A DNA stretch of 31,370 nucleotides from Stagonosporopsis chrysanthemi (GCA_022560025.1 JAFISE010000273.1:1-31370), one strand, 5' to 3'; shown: positions 1 through 8,896, counted from the first letter of the stretch. Numbers and translations: made by a program. Notes: a model not told the origin generated them from the letters alone.

Positions 1-1543
1 CCTCAGCAAAGAACGAGACACTTGATGAATAACGAACCTCCTGGGTTGCTTGCGACTGCAAAGAGTAAGCGCAGGCTTGCTCATCTGGATGTATTTGTCC
101 TTGATCAGCCGTCGGGGAGTCTGCTTTGCTAAACCCCTGCACATGCTGCGGGGCCTGAAGTAAGCAATCATTGTTGCTCACTAGATATCTACGAAAGCGC
201 GACAATCTACCTAACCTTACTGCCCCTCACGCGACACAAAGATCTGGCGCCTCAGAACTCGACACGGATCCCGGCCGCAGGCTACCAGAAACAACAAATA
301 ATTCTCCTCACCGACCCTGGGTTACATACACAATGAGCGAGAGGGCAGATCAATACATGACGGTGACGGTGGGCGCAGAGACCCTCAAGGTTATAGAGGC
401 TGTTCTGACAAACAGCTTGAAAGTTTTTGCAATAATGTCCAAGTCAGCATGTTTTACGGAGGGTACTAAGAGAATGGCATCTGTACCTGAAGAAGATTGG
501 ACGGTTTCGGGATAACTACTATTAAAATACTTCATCAGAATTACAACGCTATTCCAAAAACGATCACGCACAGTGAGCTTGCGTAGCTCACACTCTTTGC
601 CGACAAGTACGACGTCGCGATGCATGTTCGACAGAACACAACGACAAAGCGCTGGTTGCAGTCGTACATTGACTCATTCTATGACGGGGAACTTGAAGAA
701 GAATGACTTGTGAACATTGTAAAATTCACACATATCTATGCCATAGACGTCGAGCTGGAACATCTCTAAGCCAGCTTTGCCCTACAGGCAACGCTGACGC
801 CGGCCGACTGAGCTACAATGAGGAGGATGTAAGCGACGCGCTTTTATATTTAGTAATTTGCAAGTCCTATGTAAGCCAATTTTTAAGCGCAAATAACTAA
901 TCTCAATGTACGCAGCTCGCTTGAAGAAAATTCAAGCCAGAGCCTTTTAGGAATTGCAGGTCCCCACTAGCTGTCTAGGTTAAGAATTCGGAAGATCGGC
1001 CATTCACAGAGCTGCCAGCCTTTCAGCACTGGGGTGCATGCGCTGCGTGCCGTGGCTGAGGCTTACACGTGCTACCCATGCCATCATAGTGACTGAACAT
1101 TTAGGCTGTAGCGTCAGTTCTTCGCACGGCTAATTTCTAAATGCTTATGTGATACTCCTAGCGCAGTAATTAGACACGCATGGATCTTCAGCGACTCGCA
1201 ACCCAAACTAAAGCATGCTACGAGCAGTTATGCACGCTACCAATGGCGCAGTGTCTGATGTTTGTCATTCTTCACGATCGATTCCTCCGCTTCGACTTAG
1301 TCACGACCTTGAGTAAGCGCCTTGCCCATGTACGAGCACAGTCTAATCGGACAGGAATCTGGAGTTCCTGCTAGACCAAGCAGCTGTTGTTCCCACTGAG
1401 TGCAAGAGTGGAGTGCCTACAGCCAGGTTCCTGGCAAGGCTAGTCTTCACGACTCGAAGGGTCGCCTTTCGTCAGTCCTTCCGTCCACTGGAAACCAATC
1501 ATATCTTTTTGCAGTTTGATCTCATACCCAGGACTCTTCAACT
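1..1543. other. Intergenic stretch, no supported gene
   Basis: Several short open frames occur on both strands, for instance a 91-codon frame at 350-625 on the minus strand, but none shows a recognisable domain, signal peptide or splice structure. No tRNA-like fold, tandem repeat or long inverted repeat was seen by eye. Confidence 0.5.
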
Positions 1544-2221
1544 ATGGCGGTTGTTGATGGCCCTCCGAATAGAGTAAATGCTACCAACTCTTCTACCCTG
1601 TGTAGACTGTACGTTAATGTAGTCCACTCATTGTTTGAGATTGCTAATTGAGGAAGCTTGTACGACGACGCGAGATATTTGCCTTTCCTCCTCCTCCCCG
1701 CAGAGATCCGTAACCTAGTGTACGTATACGCATTGGGAGGCACTACATGGCGCGTATGCTCACCGCCAACAATTCCTCCCGTAAATCGCCAGCCAAGTCG
1801 CCCTCTGTCGCTTCTGCAGGCCAGTCGACAGGTGCATTCGGAAGCGTCACTGATTCCGTTTACTCACAACACATTCGAGAGCCGGCACAAGGGTCAGTTG
1901 TGGGTGTGGATTCAAAGTCTGCAACGTGACAGGCGCCACGCGATACGATACATCAGATTTTCCCGACTGAGCCACGTCATATGCTCGTCGTTTGGACTGA
2001 CCCTGGGCCTGTCCGTGGATGACAACGTGCCCTGCATCAGCAAGTGGGATCTAAGAAATTTGCTCATGGTCGAAGTCGAATTACTTCTTATTCCTTGGTC
2101 TTTTCATCTCTTAGAGAAGGATCTAGCTGGAGTGACGACCGTCATGAGCTCTCTAAAGCTGCAGATGGAAGAGGAGCTTTCAGGGGTCTGTGTCAACATT
2201 TTCCTAAATCCCTCAAATTGA
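1544..2221 (+). CDS. DUF7730/2EXR-like fungal protein, two exons
   Basis: The exon 2 product contains LPAEIRNLVYVYALGG followed by LLQASRQVHSEASL, the layout of the fungal DUF7730/2EXR domain (LPxEIRNxIYxxAL, then a CRxxxxEA-type helix). The role of this family is unknown; some members are described as F-box-like. The ATG at 1544 is in frame with the domain but a TGA lies at 1648-1650. A 48-nt intron (1609-1656: donor GTACGT, branch-like GCTAAT, acceptor GAAG) removes the stop and keeps the frame, giving about 209 aa. The acceptor is close to the branch site, so the splice is inferred; otherwise this is a pseudogene with one nonsense codon. The domain after the first 60 residues is poorly conserved and the C-terminus may be truncated. 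Confidence 0.6.
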
Positions 2222-2893
2222 CGGCAGCGTAACGCGGGGGCACCAAAGTCATCGCCTGTGAACACGGAATTAATTTAACCAGTAGCTAAAACTTAGAGCG
2301 TGTGTCGCGCAAATAGAAGATCTCTAGAAGGTCCTTCAACCTTTGCCAAAAGGTGTCTGCGTAGGACTTCTTGAGATTGTAGAGGTAGTTCAAGAAGCTC
2401 GGATGGAAGAAGTCAAGAACACGTCACGGCCACTGAGCCGACCGATCCTGATGCTTGAGCAGACGACTGGGACCTGTTCTGTGCTGAGACCAAATTTCAC
2501 CCGGGAATCCAACGTCGGCTGCAAGGGACACCACGCTGGTACACCCGCAGCTTGCAATGCATGATGTAAGATCAGGGAGGCCATCTTTAGGTCATCTTGA
2601 GACGTGCACGTTTTGAACACCATCTTATATCCTTTGTTGAATTGGAAACAAGTCGATCAGACCTCCTTACAGCTAATTACAAAGGAGAGCCAGTCCGGTC
2701 CATGCTCAGCCACACTCTTTGCTCAGAAGTATGGAAGACTGCGACGCATAGTTATACAGAGACAAAAAGCTCTTCTTAAACCTGAAATTTGATAGATTCT
2801 CTTTCGACGAATAGGTTGGCTACCGTACCATCTCCTTAAGGCAAGTCAAAATCTAGATGGTGCACCACCACTCATGTGTGCTCATCCAAGTTG
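2222..2893. other. Intergenic stretch, no supported gene
   Basis: It lies between two tail-to-tail genes. A 77-codon minus-strand frame at 2390-2623 looks protein-like in composition but has no recognisable domain. It could be a downstream exon of the 2894-3328 gene; I found no convincing join. Confidence 0.4.
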
Positions 2894-3328
2894 TTATGAG
2901 TGTGAACCTCCACCTTCGCCCCCGCAAGGCAGCTCATGCCCGTACAAAGACCTGCTGTCCGCTTCAAAGCATGTCTGCTGGTCCTTGCAACCTCTTATAT
3001 TTCTGATGGACGGTAGCGCCGGATCGAGGTATACTTCCAGGGCTCTTGTATCTTCCCTCACAATCAGGCGGAGGTTGAAAGTACAGACCTGAGGGCAGTC
3101 CGGAGCATAATCTCTTAATTCCGCTGTGGCGTTTGCTTTGGCTTTGGCTTCCCTACAGCTGTTTCGGGAACAAATTGAGAGCGCACCATCGGTGTTTGGG
3201 TATTGCTTCCGGAATCTTGAGGATCTAGGTTTTCTGCACTCGGAGCAAATACTCTGAGAGCTGCTCATTCTGGTGGAAGACCTGGCTGAGCCGACAGGAC
3301 GAGAACTATGAGGGTTGAGCAGAAACAT
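2894..3328 (-). CDS. Hypothetical protein with a CxxC/basic/Cys cluster
   Basis: A single open frame of 144 aa starts at the ATG at 3328; a second ATG lies 20 codons in. After a Ser/Arg-rich start it has CSECRKPRSSRFRKQYP, then two more cysteines (ICSRNSC) after a short gap. This CxxC, basic run and C(x)5C arrangement resembles a small zinc-binding motif seen in many dothideomycete hypothetical proteins. The middle (about residues 70-110) has alternating hydrophobic residues of beta-strand type. No signal peptide or membrane segment is present. The function is unknown. The abrupt Gly-rich end may mean a missed 3' exon. Confidence 0.5.
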   Translation of the reverse strand: MFLLNPHSSRPVGSARSSTRMSSSQSICSECRKPRSSRFRKQYPNTDGALSICSRNSCREAKAKANATAELRDYAPDCPQVCTFNLRLIVREDTRALEVYLDPALPSIRNIRGCKDQQTCFEADSRSLYGHELPCGGEGGGSHS

Positions 3329-3719
3329 GTCTCATGAAGTGTTTGTTGTATGTGTGGTACAGAGCCTTCTTCCTGTGTTAGCGACGTGTTGGACAAGAAC
3401 TTTGCTTTCAGTGGCCGCCAACCCTGAGTACAGTCTCTTTTAATTGTATCTTGTGCCCGAGTTAGCCTTTGCACTATTTGTGGACGGGCGAACGTTTACA
3501 AGAGTGGAGTGACTATGGACCCCCAAGTTCTTACTCAATTCTGTCAGCAGAGTCATCAACAAAGTCATCCAGGCAGCTCATTAGAGGTTGTATTCGGTAA
3601 GTGTCTATGATCTCTGCTGAAACGCTTCGCTCACGTAAGCGGTTCTTGCTATCATTTAAAGATAATACGTGTCAAGGACGGCTGCAGGGTGTCCTACTTG
3701 TTGAATAATATCGTCTTTC
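3329..3719. other. Divergent intergenic region
   Basis: This separates the minus-strand hypothetical gene (start 3328) from the plus-strand secreted-protein gene (start 3720) and so should hold both promoters. No specific element could be assigned. A 69-codon minus-strand frame reaching to 3474 overlaps the gene in another frame and is not supported. Confidence 0.4.
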
Positions 3720-4745
3720 ATGATTCGCGGCAGAATTGTTCAACATATAATATGTTCATTCCTCGTCGTTGTTACTACCGCGGTTTCCAGCTCCTACAAG
3801 CAGGGATGCAATGGCTCTGTGGCCATCGGAACCGCTCCCGGTGTCTCGACCACTGTGACGATACCTGTAGATCTCATGTGCGACATGGCTGTCCTGCAGT
3901 TCCCAGAGCAAGACCCTGTGGATCTGGACATTGATGAGAACTGTACCTCAACACATACACATGAGCAGACATTTGAGATACAGTTAAGCGACACATCACC
4001 TCTTGGGGAGGCTCGAATCATGTTTCTGTGTGGGGATCTTTCTGACACTTTCTGCGTCCGTCTGAAGGTTATGGAGCCCACCGTTGCGGGAGGCCAGACA
4101 TCACGCTTTGATACAAACAGTGTAAGATCTTTGTGCAGTGATTCTGATCCTGCTGAAGTTCCTTCGCCTTCCTCAGCATCATCCAACAGTCTTCAGCCAT
4201 CTCAAAACGCTGCTCAAAGTGCGCTCCCTACGTCATCGTCGTCAGCTGCGAGCACAGCCATGGCGCAAGTGTCTCAATTCGGGTCGACGGGATACAGCAC
4301 CGCCTCTTCAGTGCAGTCTGTGATTGCAGCATCATCTCTAGGAAGCTTTCTAGGAAGCGAAACGACTGCTCTGTATCCTAGTGATGTTACCACTCTCTAT
4401 CCCAGTGGCAGCGGTTCTCCTTATCCCAGTGGCGGCGATTCTCCTTATCCCAGCAGCGGCGATTCTCCTTATCCCAGTGGCGGCGATTCTCCTTATCCCA
4501 GTGGCGGAACTTCCCTCAATCCTAGTACTATCGATTTGCCCTACCCTAGTGTTGTGTCACCGACAACAGCTCATTCTACTGCCACAGTTCAGCCGCCGCC
4601 CGCTGAGTCATCTCAAACTGGAGATTTCTCACCTACGCTAGCGCCGCTCCCAGGGCCGACAGAAAGTATCACCAACGTCGCTGCTGGTCAGCCGACAGTA
4701 AGTACAGCATCGTCAGGAGGCTGCACGTGCGTGAACACCGAATAA
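3720..4745 (+). CDS. Secreted Ser/Thr/Pro-rich protein with 8-residue repeats
   Basis: This is a 341-aa single-exon frame. The N-terminus is a good signal peptide: basic start (MIRGRI), hydrophobic core around residues 10-23, and small residues (AVSSS) before YKQGC. Residues about 28-125 form a cysteine-containing globular domain (C at GCNG, MCDM, ENCT, LCGD, FCVR) likely held by disulfides. From about residue 135 the protein is very rich in Ser/Thr/Pro/Ala, as in O-mannosylated fungal wall or secreted proteins. It contains a tandem block of YPSGGDSP-type units (about residues 220-267). It ends GGCTCVNTE with no hydrophobic tail, so there is no sign of a GPI anchor. Role unknown; a cell-surface or secreted protein, possibly wall-associated. 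The start codon follows directly from the signal peptide. Confidence 0.72.
   Translation: MIRGRIVQHIICSFLVVVTTAVSSSYKQGCNGSVAIGTAPGVSTTVTIPVDLMCDMAVLQFPEQDPVDLDIDENCTSTHTHEQTFEIQLSDTSPLGEARIMFLCGDLSDTFCVRLKVMEPTVAGGQTSRFDTNSVRSLCSDSDPAEVPSPSSASSNSLQPSQNAAQSALPTSSSSAASTAMAQVSQFGSTGYSTASSVQSVIAASSLGSFLGSETTALYPSDVTTLYPSGSGSPYPSGGDSPYPSSGDSPYPSGGDSPYPSGGTSLNPSTIDLPYPSVVSPTTAHSTATVQPPPAESSQTGDFSPTLAPLPGPTESITNVAAGQPTVSTASSGGCTCVNTE
4377..4520 (+). repeat. 24-bp in-frame tandem repeat, about 5-6 units
   Basis: Units begin at 4401, 4425, 4449, 4473 and 4497, with a decayed copy at 4377. The core is CCCAGTGGCGGCGATTCTCC plus TTAT, encoding PSGGDSPY. Units 2 and 4 are identical. Unit 3 differs by two adjacent bases (AG for TG in the Ser-Gly codons) and the outer units are degenerate. 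Copy number is likely to vary between strains. Confidence 0.9.
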
Positions 4746-5160
4746 TGGAAGGATCATCTCTGCTCAGCGACTGCACGCACTGTGCTGTTGACAGCCAGCC
4801 TTGAGGATTTCACGCTTCGTAATTCGTAGCGGTGACTCTGCATAATCGCAAGGCTGTCCGTGCATGTCCGACGCATCATAATCAGCTTGTTGTTAACTAC
4901 TTAAGTATACGACGTTAGTAATTTCCCAAATCGTCTATGACCATAATATTGTATCACACGAATAACATCCCCTTTGCGCCCGGATAAGCTCTAGACTGCC
5001 CGCTTGTTGCTACCACGGTAAATGTAGATGTTCTATGCTTAGACGTGGTCTGCACATCCTGACAGCTGTTATATTACAATTATAGTTAATTCTCCCCCTC
5101 CGTCATTTTTTTTTGGTAATTGTCCTTAACTTCTACAAAGCAGACACTATGTACAGCACA
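4746..5160. other. Intergenic stretch
   Basis: This is the 3' flank of the secreted-protein gene up to the inverted-repeat element. It includes an AT-rich part (about 4900-5110) with a run of eight T. No gene is supported. Confidence 0.45.
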
Positions 5161-5422
5161 ACGCAGTAACGTCCCCCACTACGTAGCGAGAAACACACCG
5201 TGCCGAGAGAACACGCGAATTCGATACCTCCGAAATCGCTGTGACACTACAAAGGCTACAACTTGCTAATTGCTGACACAAGAAGTGTTTCTCTCCCGTT
5301 GTACTCAGTATAACTCTAAACGACATTATTGTCGAGAGAGGTTTGCGATCCCTCAGTTCTGATTGGTCACTCTCGGTACACTGTGTTTCTCGCTACGCAG
5401 GGGGGGACTTTTGTAACTGCGT
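5161..5422. mobile_element. MITE-like element with about 45-50-bp terminal inverted repeats
   Basis: The left arm (5161-5209) and right arm (5370-5422) are inverted copies. Both start ACGCAGT and share a core of TAGCGAGAAACACA followed by CCGAGAG; the innermost 26 positions differ at three sites. The right arm has a few extra bases near its tip. The interior (about 160 bp) has no coding potential. A clear target-site duplication was not seen. The right arm overlaps the left terminus of the larger element that begins at 5413. Confidence 0.7.
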
Positions 5423-5586
5423 AAGCAGTGTCAAGTGGGTGCTGCCGGTCAACGCTTGTATTGCTATCTGTTGTCGTGTTGTGATCCTCGTCTACAGGAG
5501 CTCGCAGCTCAGAGGTAAGTGCACTTGCCCACACCGGGCAGTGCCTGCTACAACAGAATATCATGTGATCTATGCCACGTGGTTAC
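5413..5586 (+). repeat. Left arm of long inverted repeat (174 bp)
   Basis: It starts GTAACTGCGTAAGCAGTGTC and ends CCACGTGGTTAC. By hand alignment to the reverse complement of 6191-6372 there are about 11 mismatches and one 8-bp gap. It carries the splice-donor-like CAGAGGTAAGTGCAC, as the right arm does, but lacks the ATG codons found in the right arm. Confidence 0.88.
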
Positions 5587-5723
5587 AACTTTAGACATGC
5601 TGTTTGAAACTTGAATGCAAACACGTGGCTTGGTTTCTTTCTTGAGCTTGACGTCCGTTTCGATATGGTGAGACGGACTTGAGTCATCTTGACGTGCTAA
5701 CCCCTCTATACACGGATGCTTGG

Positions 5724-6296
5724 TCATTGACACAGACCAGATCTGATGCTCTTCAACAGCTTCAGGACTTCATCCACGTCTCTTACAGAACCTGCTCTCC
5801 GCTTTTCGGATTTCTCTGCCATGCTAGACAATGCTTCCAGTTGTTGGCGCAGATCGCGAATGATTGCACGGGCAGACTCCAAGTCAGCTTTTTTAGTCAT
5901 GAGCTCGTGCTCGGCGTTCGCCTTGAGCTGATAGTTTTCGATTGCCTGTGCTTCCCAGCGTCTTCCCTTCTCGACCAGTGTGATGCGATCCTCCTCCAAG
6001 GCCGCATATCGTTGCCCTAGTCGCTCGATCTTCGTAGTAAAGCTGGCGGCAATTTCCTCAGGCTGGCAAGATGCTTCGGTGGCATTGTTGTGGCTGACAA
6101 CTATCGCTTCAAAGATTTGCCCGACCTCGTCGAAAAGCTCGACATAAGCGCCCAGGGTGTGCTTGCTCAAACCAGCAACGAACAGTATGTGTAACCACGT
6201 GGCTGAGATCACATGACATTCTATTGTAGCAGGCACTGCCCGGTGTGGGCAAGTGCACTTACCTCTGAGCTGAGGGCTCCTGTAGACGAACATCAT
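5724..6296 (-). CDS. Coiled-coil protein encoded inside the inverted-repeat element
   Basis: The frame is open from the tandem ATGs in the right repeat arm (6296/6293) to the stop at 5724. Unspliced it gives 190 aa. A 60-nt intron (6262-6203; GTAAGT donor, CTCAG acceptor) is optional because 60 is divisible by three, and splicing gives about 170 aa. The non-repeat part starts ILFVAGLSKHTLGAYVELF. A long charged helix follows, about residues 60 to the end, with heptad-like stretches such as LGQRYAALEEDRITL and LRQQLEALSSMAEKSEKRR. It ends in a basic tail. There is no transposase, zinc finger or membrane segment. Function unknown; it may be captured host cargo or an element-specific protein. 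Confidence in the open frame is high, in its biological status moderate. Confidence 0.55.
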   Translation of the reverse strand: MMFVYRSPQLRGKCTCPHRAVPATIECHVISATWLHILFVAGLSKHTLGAYVELFDEVGQIFEAIVVSHNNATEASCQPEEIAASFTTKIERLGQRYAALEEDRITLVEKGRRWEAQAIENYQLKANAEHELMTKKADLESARAIIRDLRQQLEALSSMAEKSEKRRAGSVRDVDEVLKLLKSIRSGLCQ

Positions 6297-6372
6297 AACA
6301 TCACAACACGAGAACAGATAGCAATACAAGCGTTGACCCGCAGCACCCACTTGACACTGCTTATGCAGTTAC
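6191..6372 (-). repeat. Right arm of long inverted repeat (182 bp)
   Basis: This is the reverse complement of the left arm with an 8-bp insertion. Read on the minus strand the insertion lies where two consecutive ATG codons occur (6296 and 6293), ahead of the shared CAGAGGTAAGT donor-like site. It therefore may supply the start and first exon of the internal gene. Confidence 0.88.
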
Positions 6373-7274
6373 AGTATGACTACAGCCAGAGCGTCATCGT
6401 TTGTACCTTATGACAAACCCTCTGACGAACTGATGAGAGAGAATGATTCACAACACCGACCAGATGGATACAACTTCATCGTCGTTTAGATGTGTAGCGG
6501 TCGGACACAAAGCCACCAATTTGTACCTTCGACCGAATGCATGCAACATGCATGAACTCACATGGCATTCTTGGCGAGCTGATAGGTCAATTGAGATTCA
6601 CCGTCTGCAGGAAGCAGCGGCCACTGCTAGGGTCTGAGATCCATGTGCAATACTTACGGTAGTGGCGACCGCGGTCACTTCTGTAGCGGTAAATGCAATT
6701 TCGTGTATTCTGCTATTCTGTTGTTGTGTTGTTGCTCTGCTCTCCACGAAGCAGCAGTCGGGTCTATTTATATGACGTATCTGTAATGCAGCTGAGGCAA
6801 GAGATGCTCTATAAGATGAGGAAGCAACACCAGACCACCAACACGTGATCTGCTTCTCATAGCCGTCACAACTTCTGACTCGAGGCTGCTGCAAAAGAGA
6901 GCACTAAGAATAGTTCCGCCACTCAAGACTCTACAAACCACTTGGGATCTGACGCACCACTCGAGTTGTTACGAGACAAGACAAGCCTGCGCGCGCATCA
7001 TTGCTTTCTACATACGCCCTTTCACGGGCGCCACGATAGAAGGTGTGCCTTGCTTACCCCGAGTGGTCGAACGATGTGAACAGTGCTCTTGACCCGCGTG
7101 GTCCTGCCAACCCACATGGTCCCTCAGCCGATGCCGCTGCGCGCCATCTTCCACATATCATATCTCTCAACGATCGTGTCTTCGCACGAACAGTCAGCGT
7201 CGACTGGCTAGGCCGTCTTCTGCGACGTACGACCTTGTAGTCTTTCTTGTCGTGCGCGCGGAGAGCCCTACAAT
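6373..7274. other. Intergenic stretch with decayed sequence
   Basis: There is no supported gene. Short frames (6598-6894 minus, 7043-7240 plus) have no recognisable domain. A small palindrome, ATGCATG-CAA-CATGCAT, sits near 6537. A GT-rich stretch lies near 6720. Confidence 0.4.
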
Positions 7275-7360
7275 GTCACTTACTTCTAACGTCAACTCAC
7301 TTCTTAACGTCAATCTACTTCTAGCTTTACCTTGCTTCTAATGTCAGCTCACTTCTCAAG
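7275..7360. repeat. Degenerate 16-18-bp minisatellite, five units
   Basis: Five head-to-tail copies of a unit like GTCAACTCACTTCTTAAC start at about 7275, 7291, 7309, 7326 and 7343. They differ at several positions and slightly in length. The sequence after it (7361-7538) is open on the plus strand and ends in a charged stretch, but no gene is supported. Confidence 0.7.
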
Positions 7361-7555
7361 CCGTTACCTCTCTGTTGGCCAGCTACAGCCATGTGTCATC
7401 GCCGTTGCACTCCGATCTGGGCAAGAGGCAGGAGAGACTTGGGATAAGGAAGAAAGGGTAGTGTTTGATCAGGAGGTAAGAGCACGAAGATTGGCGGCGC
7501 AAAGAGAGATGGAATTACAAACCGAGGGGTTATTGTGAAGGTCATATGGATGCAA

Positions 7556-8218
7556 TTAGGTGGAAACATCTCCATCTTCTAAGTAGTGCTCCTCACTTTT
7601 TACAAACATCCGCTCGTCATCTTCCAGACGCATACTACGCAAAAACAGCTGACGCAGATCAGACTGGCTCAAAAATAGCTTCTCCCATTCCTCCAAGGTT
7701 CCCTCGCTACGTCCTCTCCCAAAGTTCGTAGCAGCCAAATCGACATACAATTCCCTCAGCTTCGAAGTTTGGGCGCTGTGACCACATGCGAACTGCACGT
7801 CATGCGTCGTAATAGATCTGCTGAAGATTGGGGCTGTGTGCTGTTGATGAAGACGCCTCATGGCGTAGTTCTTGAAGTTGTTGCACAACAGCTTATCCCC
7901 AAGTACCCAGCATTCGGCGTCGATATTGGTATCGTCGTCTCGAGTATGTGAAGGCAGCGATAAAGGTTCGACAGCGTAGGCTCCGTAGTACAGCCACTCG
8001 ACGAAAAGTGCAAAGACAATGGGGTTGTCATCCGGGAGCTTGATCAAGTTTTCGTGACGTTCCTTGAAGTCCCGGTCACAAGCTGCCGCGAGGAAAGGTG
8101 AGTGGTACGAGATCAAGCGCTTGGGTAAGGACCAAGTGACGGAGATGTCGGCTGAACCACGCATAGAGATCGCTGCGCCAACTTTGATTTCGATTGCGGG
8201 GCCGATGAGACTATTCAT
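7556..8218 (-). CDS. BTB/POZ domain protein
   Basis: This is a 220-aa single-exon frame starting at the ATG at 8218. Residues about 20-140 are a fungal BTB/POZ fold: VTWSLPKRLISYHSPFLAAA, then the FKERHENLIKLPDDNP strand, then ALFVEWLYYGAY, then the WVLGDKLLCNNFKNYAM helix pair. BTB domains mediate dimerisation and often recruit Cullin-3. The C-terminal half (a region with LRELYVDLAATNFGRG) matches the usual architecture of short fungal BTB proteins, which carry no further domain. An open frame with a Nup98-like motif ends 1 nt upstream on the same strand; the two might once have been one gene. Substrates or partners cannot be inferred. Confidence 0.85.
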   Translation of the reverse strand: MNSLIGPAIEIKVGAAISMRGSADISVTWSLPKRLISYHSPFLAAACDRDFKERHENLIKLPDDNPIVFALFVEWLYYGAYAVEPLSLPSHTRDDDTNIDAECWVLGDKLLCNNFKNYAMRRLHQQHTAPIFSRSITTHDVQFACGHSAQTSKLRELYVDLAATNFGRGRSEGTLEEWEKLFLSQSDLRQLFLRSMRLEDDERMFVKSEEHYLEDGDVST

Positions 8219-8219
8219 A

Positions 8220-8540
8220 TCAACCCGTCACCTTTGGATAGGTGTATTCGAGCACATACAGATCAAGATGACTGCTACACCTTTTGTCGTCGGTCCGTGG
8301 TAATATTTTCCAGGCTCGAGCACATGGTTCCGCGGGAACAAGGTTTCTCTCTTTATCAGAAATTGCATGCCCCTGTTCGTAATCTGCCAACCTGAGTTCT
8401 TCGAGGCTGAAATTAGCGCACTCTTGCTGGGCAGAGATAGTCTGGTATTGGTTCAACTCAGACCCCGAGTACTCTGTATAGGGAGCCAGTCGCACTGTGG
8501 CCGTGCCTTTGTTTGCCGGTGACGAGCCTTTCGGCGAGAG
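8220..8540 (-). pseudogene. ORF with Nup98-like EELRLxDY motif, no start codon
   Basis: The open frame from 8540 to the TGA at 8220-8222 encodes SPKGSSPANKGTATVRLAPY and then NQYQTISA, a short spacer and NFSLEELRLADYEQG. This is the layout of the short motif after the Gle2-binding region of Nup98/Nup116 nucleoporins (xxQxITAMxxYxxxSxEELRxEDYxxx), also found in many small fungal FG proteins. The usual Met in the TISAM part is missing. There is no ATG in the frame, and a TGA lies directly upstream (8541-8543). It is therefore a 3' exon of an unrecognised gene, the fused 5' part of the BTB gene, or a gene fragment. No FG repeats are seen upstream. Confidence 0.5.
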
Positions 8541-8896
8541 TCAGCTGTAATACATTGGTCTACTCAACGGGCAGACAATGAAGATCAGTCAAGGGCATGT
8601 AGGCACATACCGGGCGCATTGGAGAAACTGTGTGGACACATCAGCAATCAATCATAAAGTTGTCCCAATGTAGGCTTATGCACCTCATTCTGACGCAGAC
8701 AGCCGCTGGAATCGCTATCACAGATGCATATACATGTGACTCCACGGCCACTCAATGTAAGATGAAAACCAACGAGGAGATTAGAAGAGCATAAAGAGTG
8801 ACGAGAAGATTGCAGCTGGGCCTCGCAACGGTGAAATCATCGAATGCGGCGCGGGGCGATAAGCGGGGCGATAAGCGGGGCGAAACACAGCAGGTA
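8541..8896. other. Intergenic stretch left of the transposon pair
   Basis: No gene is supported. A GTATGT/TTACAG pair on the minus strand (8610 to 8545) could bound an intron of the Nup98-motif ORF, but the downstream TGA blocks the frame. The right end carries a short tandem repeat. Confidence 0.4.
8851..8884. repeat. Short tandem repeat GCGGGGCGATAA, 2.8 units
   Basis: Two perfect 12-bp units and a partial third lie 12 bp outside the left end of the transposon pair. The repeat is GC-rich compared with its surroundings. Confidence 0.85.

Larger units (their letters stand above)
5413..6372. mobile_element. Non-autonomous transposon with long terminal inverted repeats
   Basis: This is a 960-bp unit bounded by long inverted repeats (left 5413-5586, right 6191-6372) around a minus-strand coiled-coil gene. 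No transposase-like sequence is present, so it would need a helper. TIRs of 170-180 bp are typical of Mutator-like and some other DNA transposons, but neither the superfamily nor a target-site duplication could be established. The alternative is an inverted segmental duplication flanking a gene. Confidence 0.65.
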
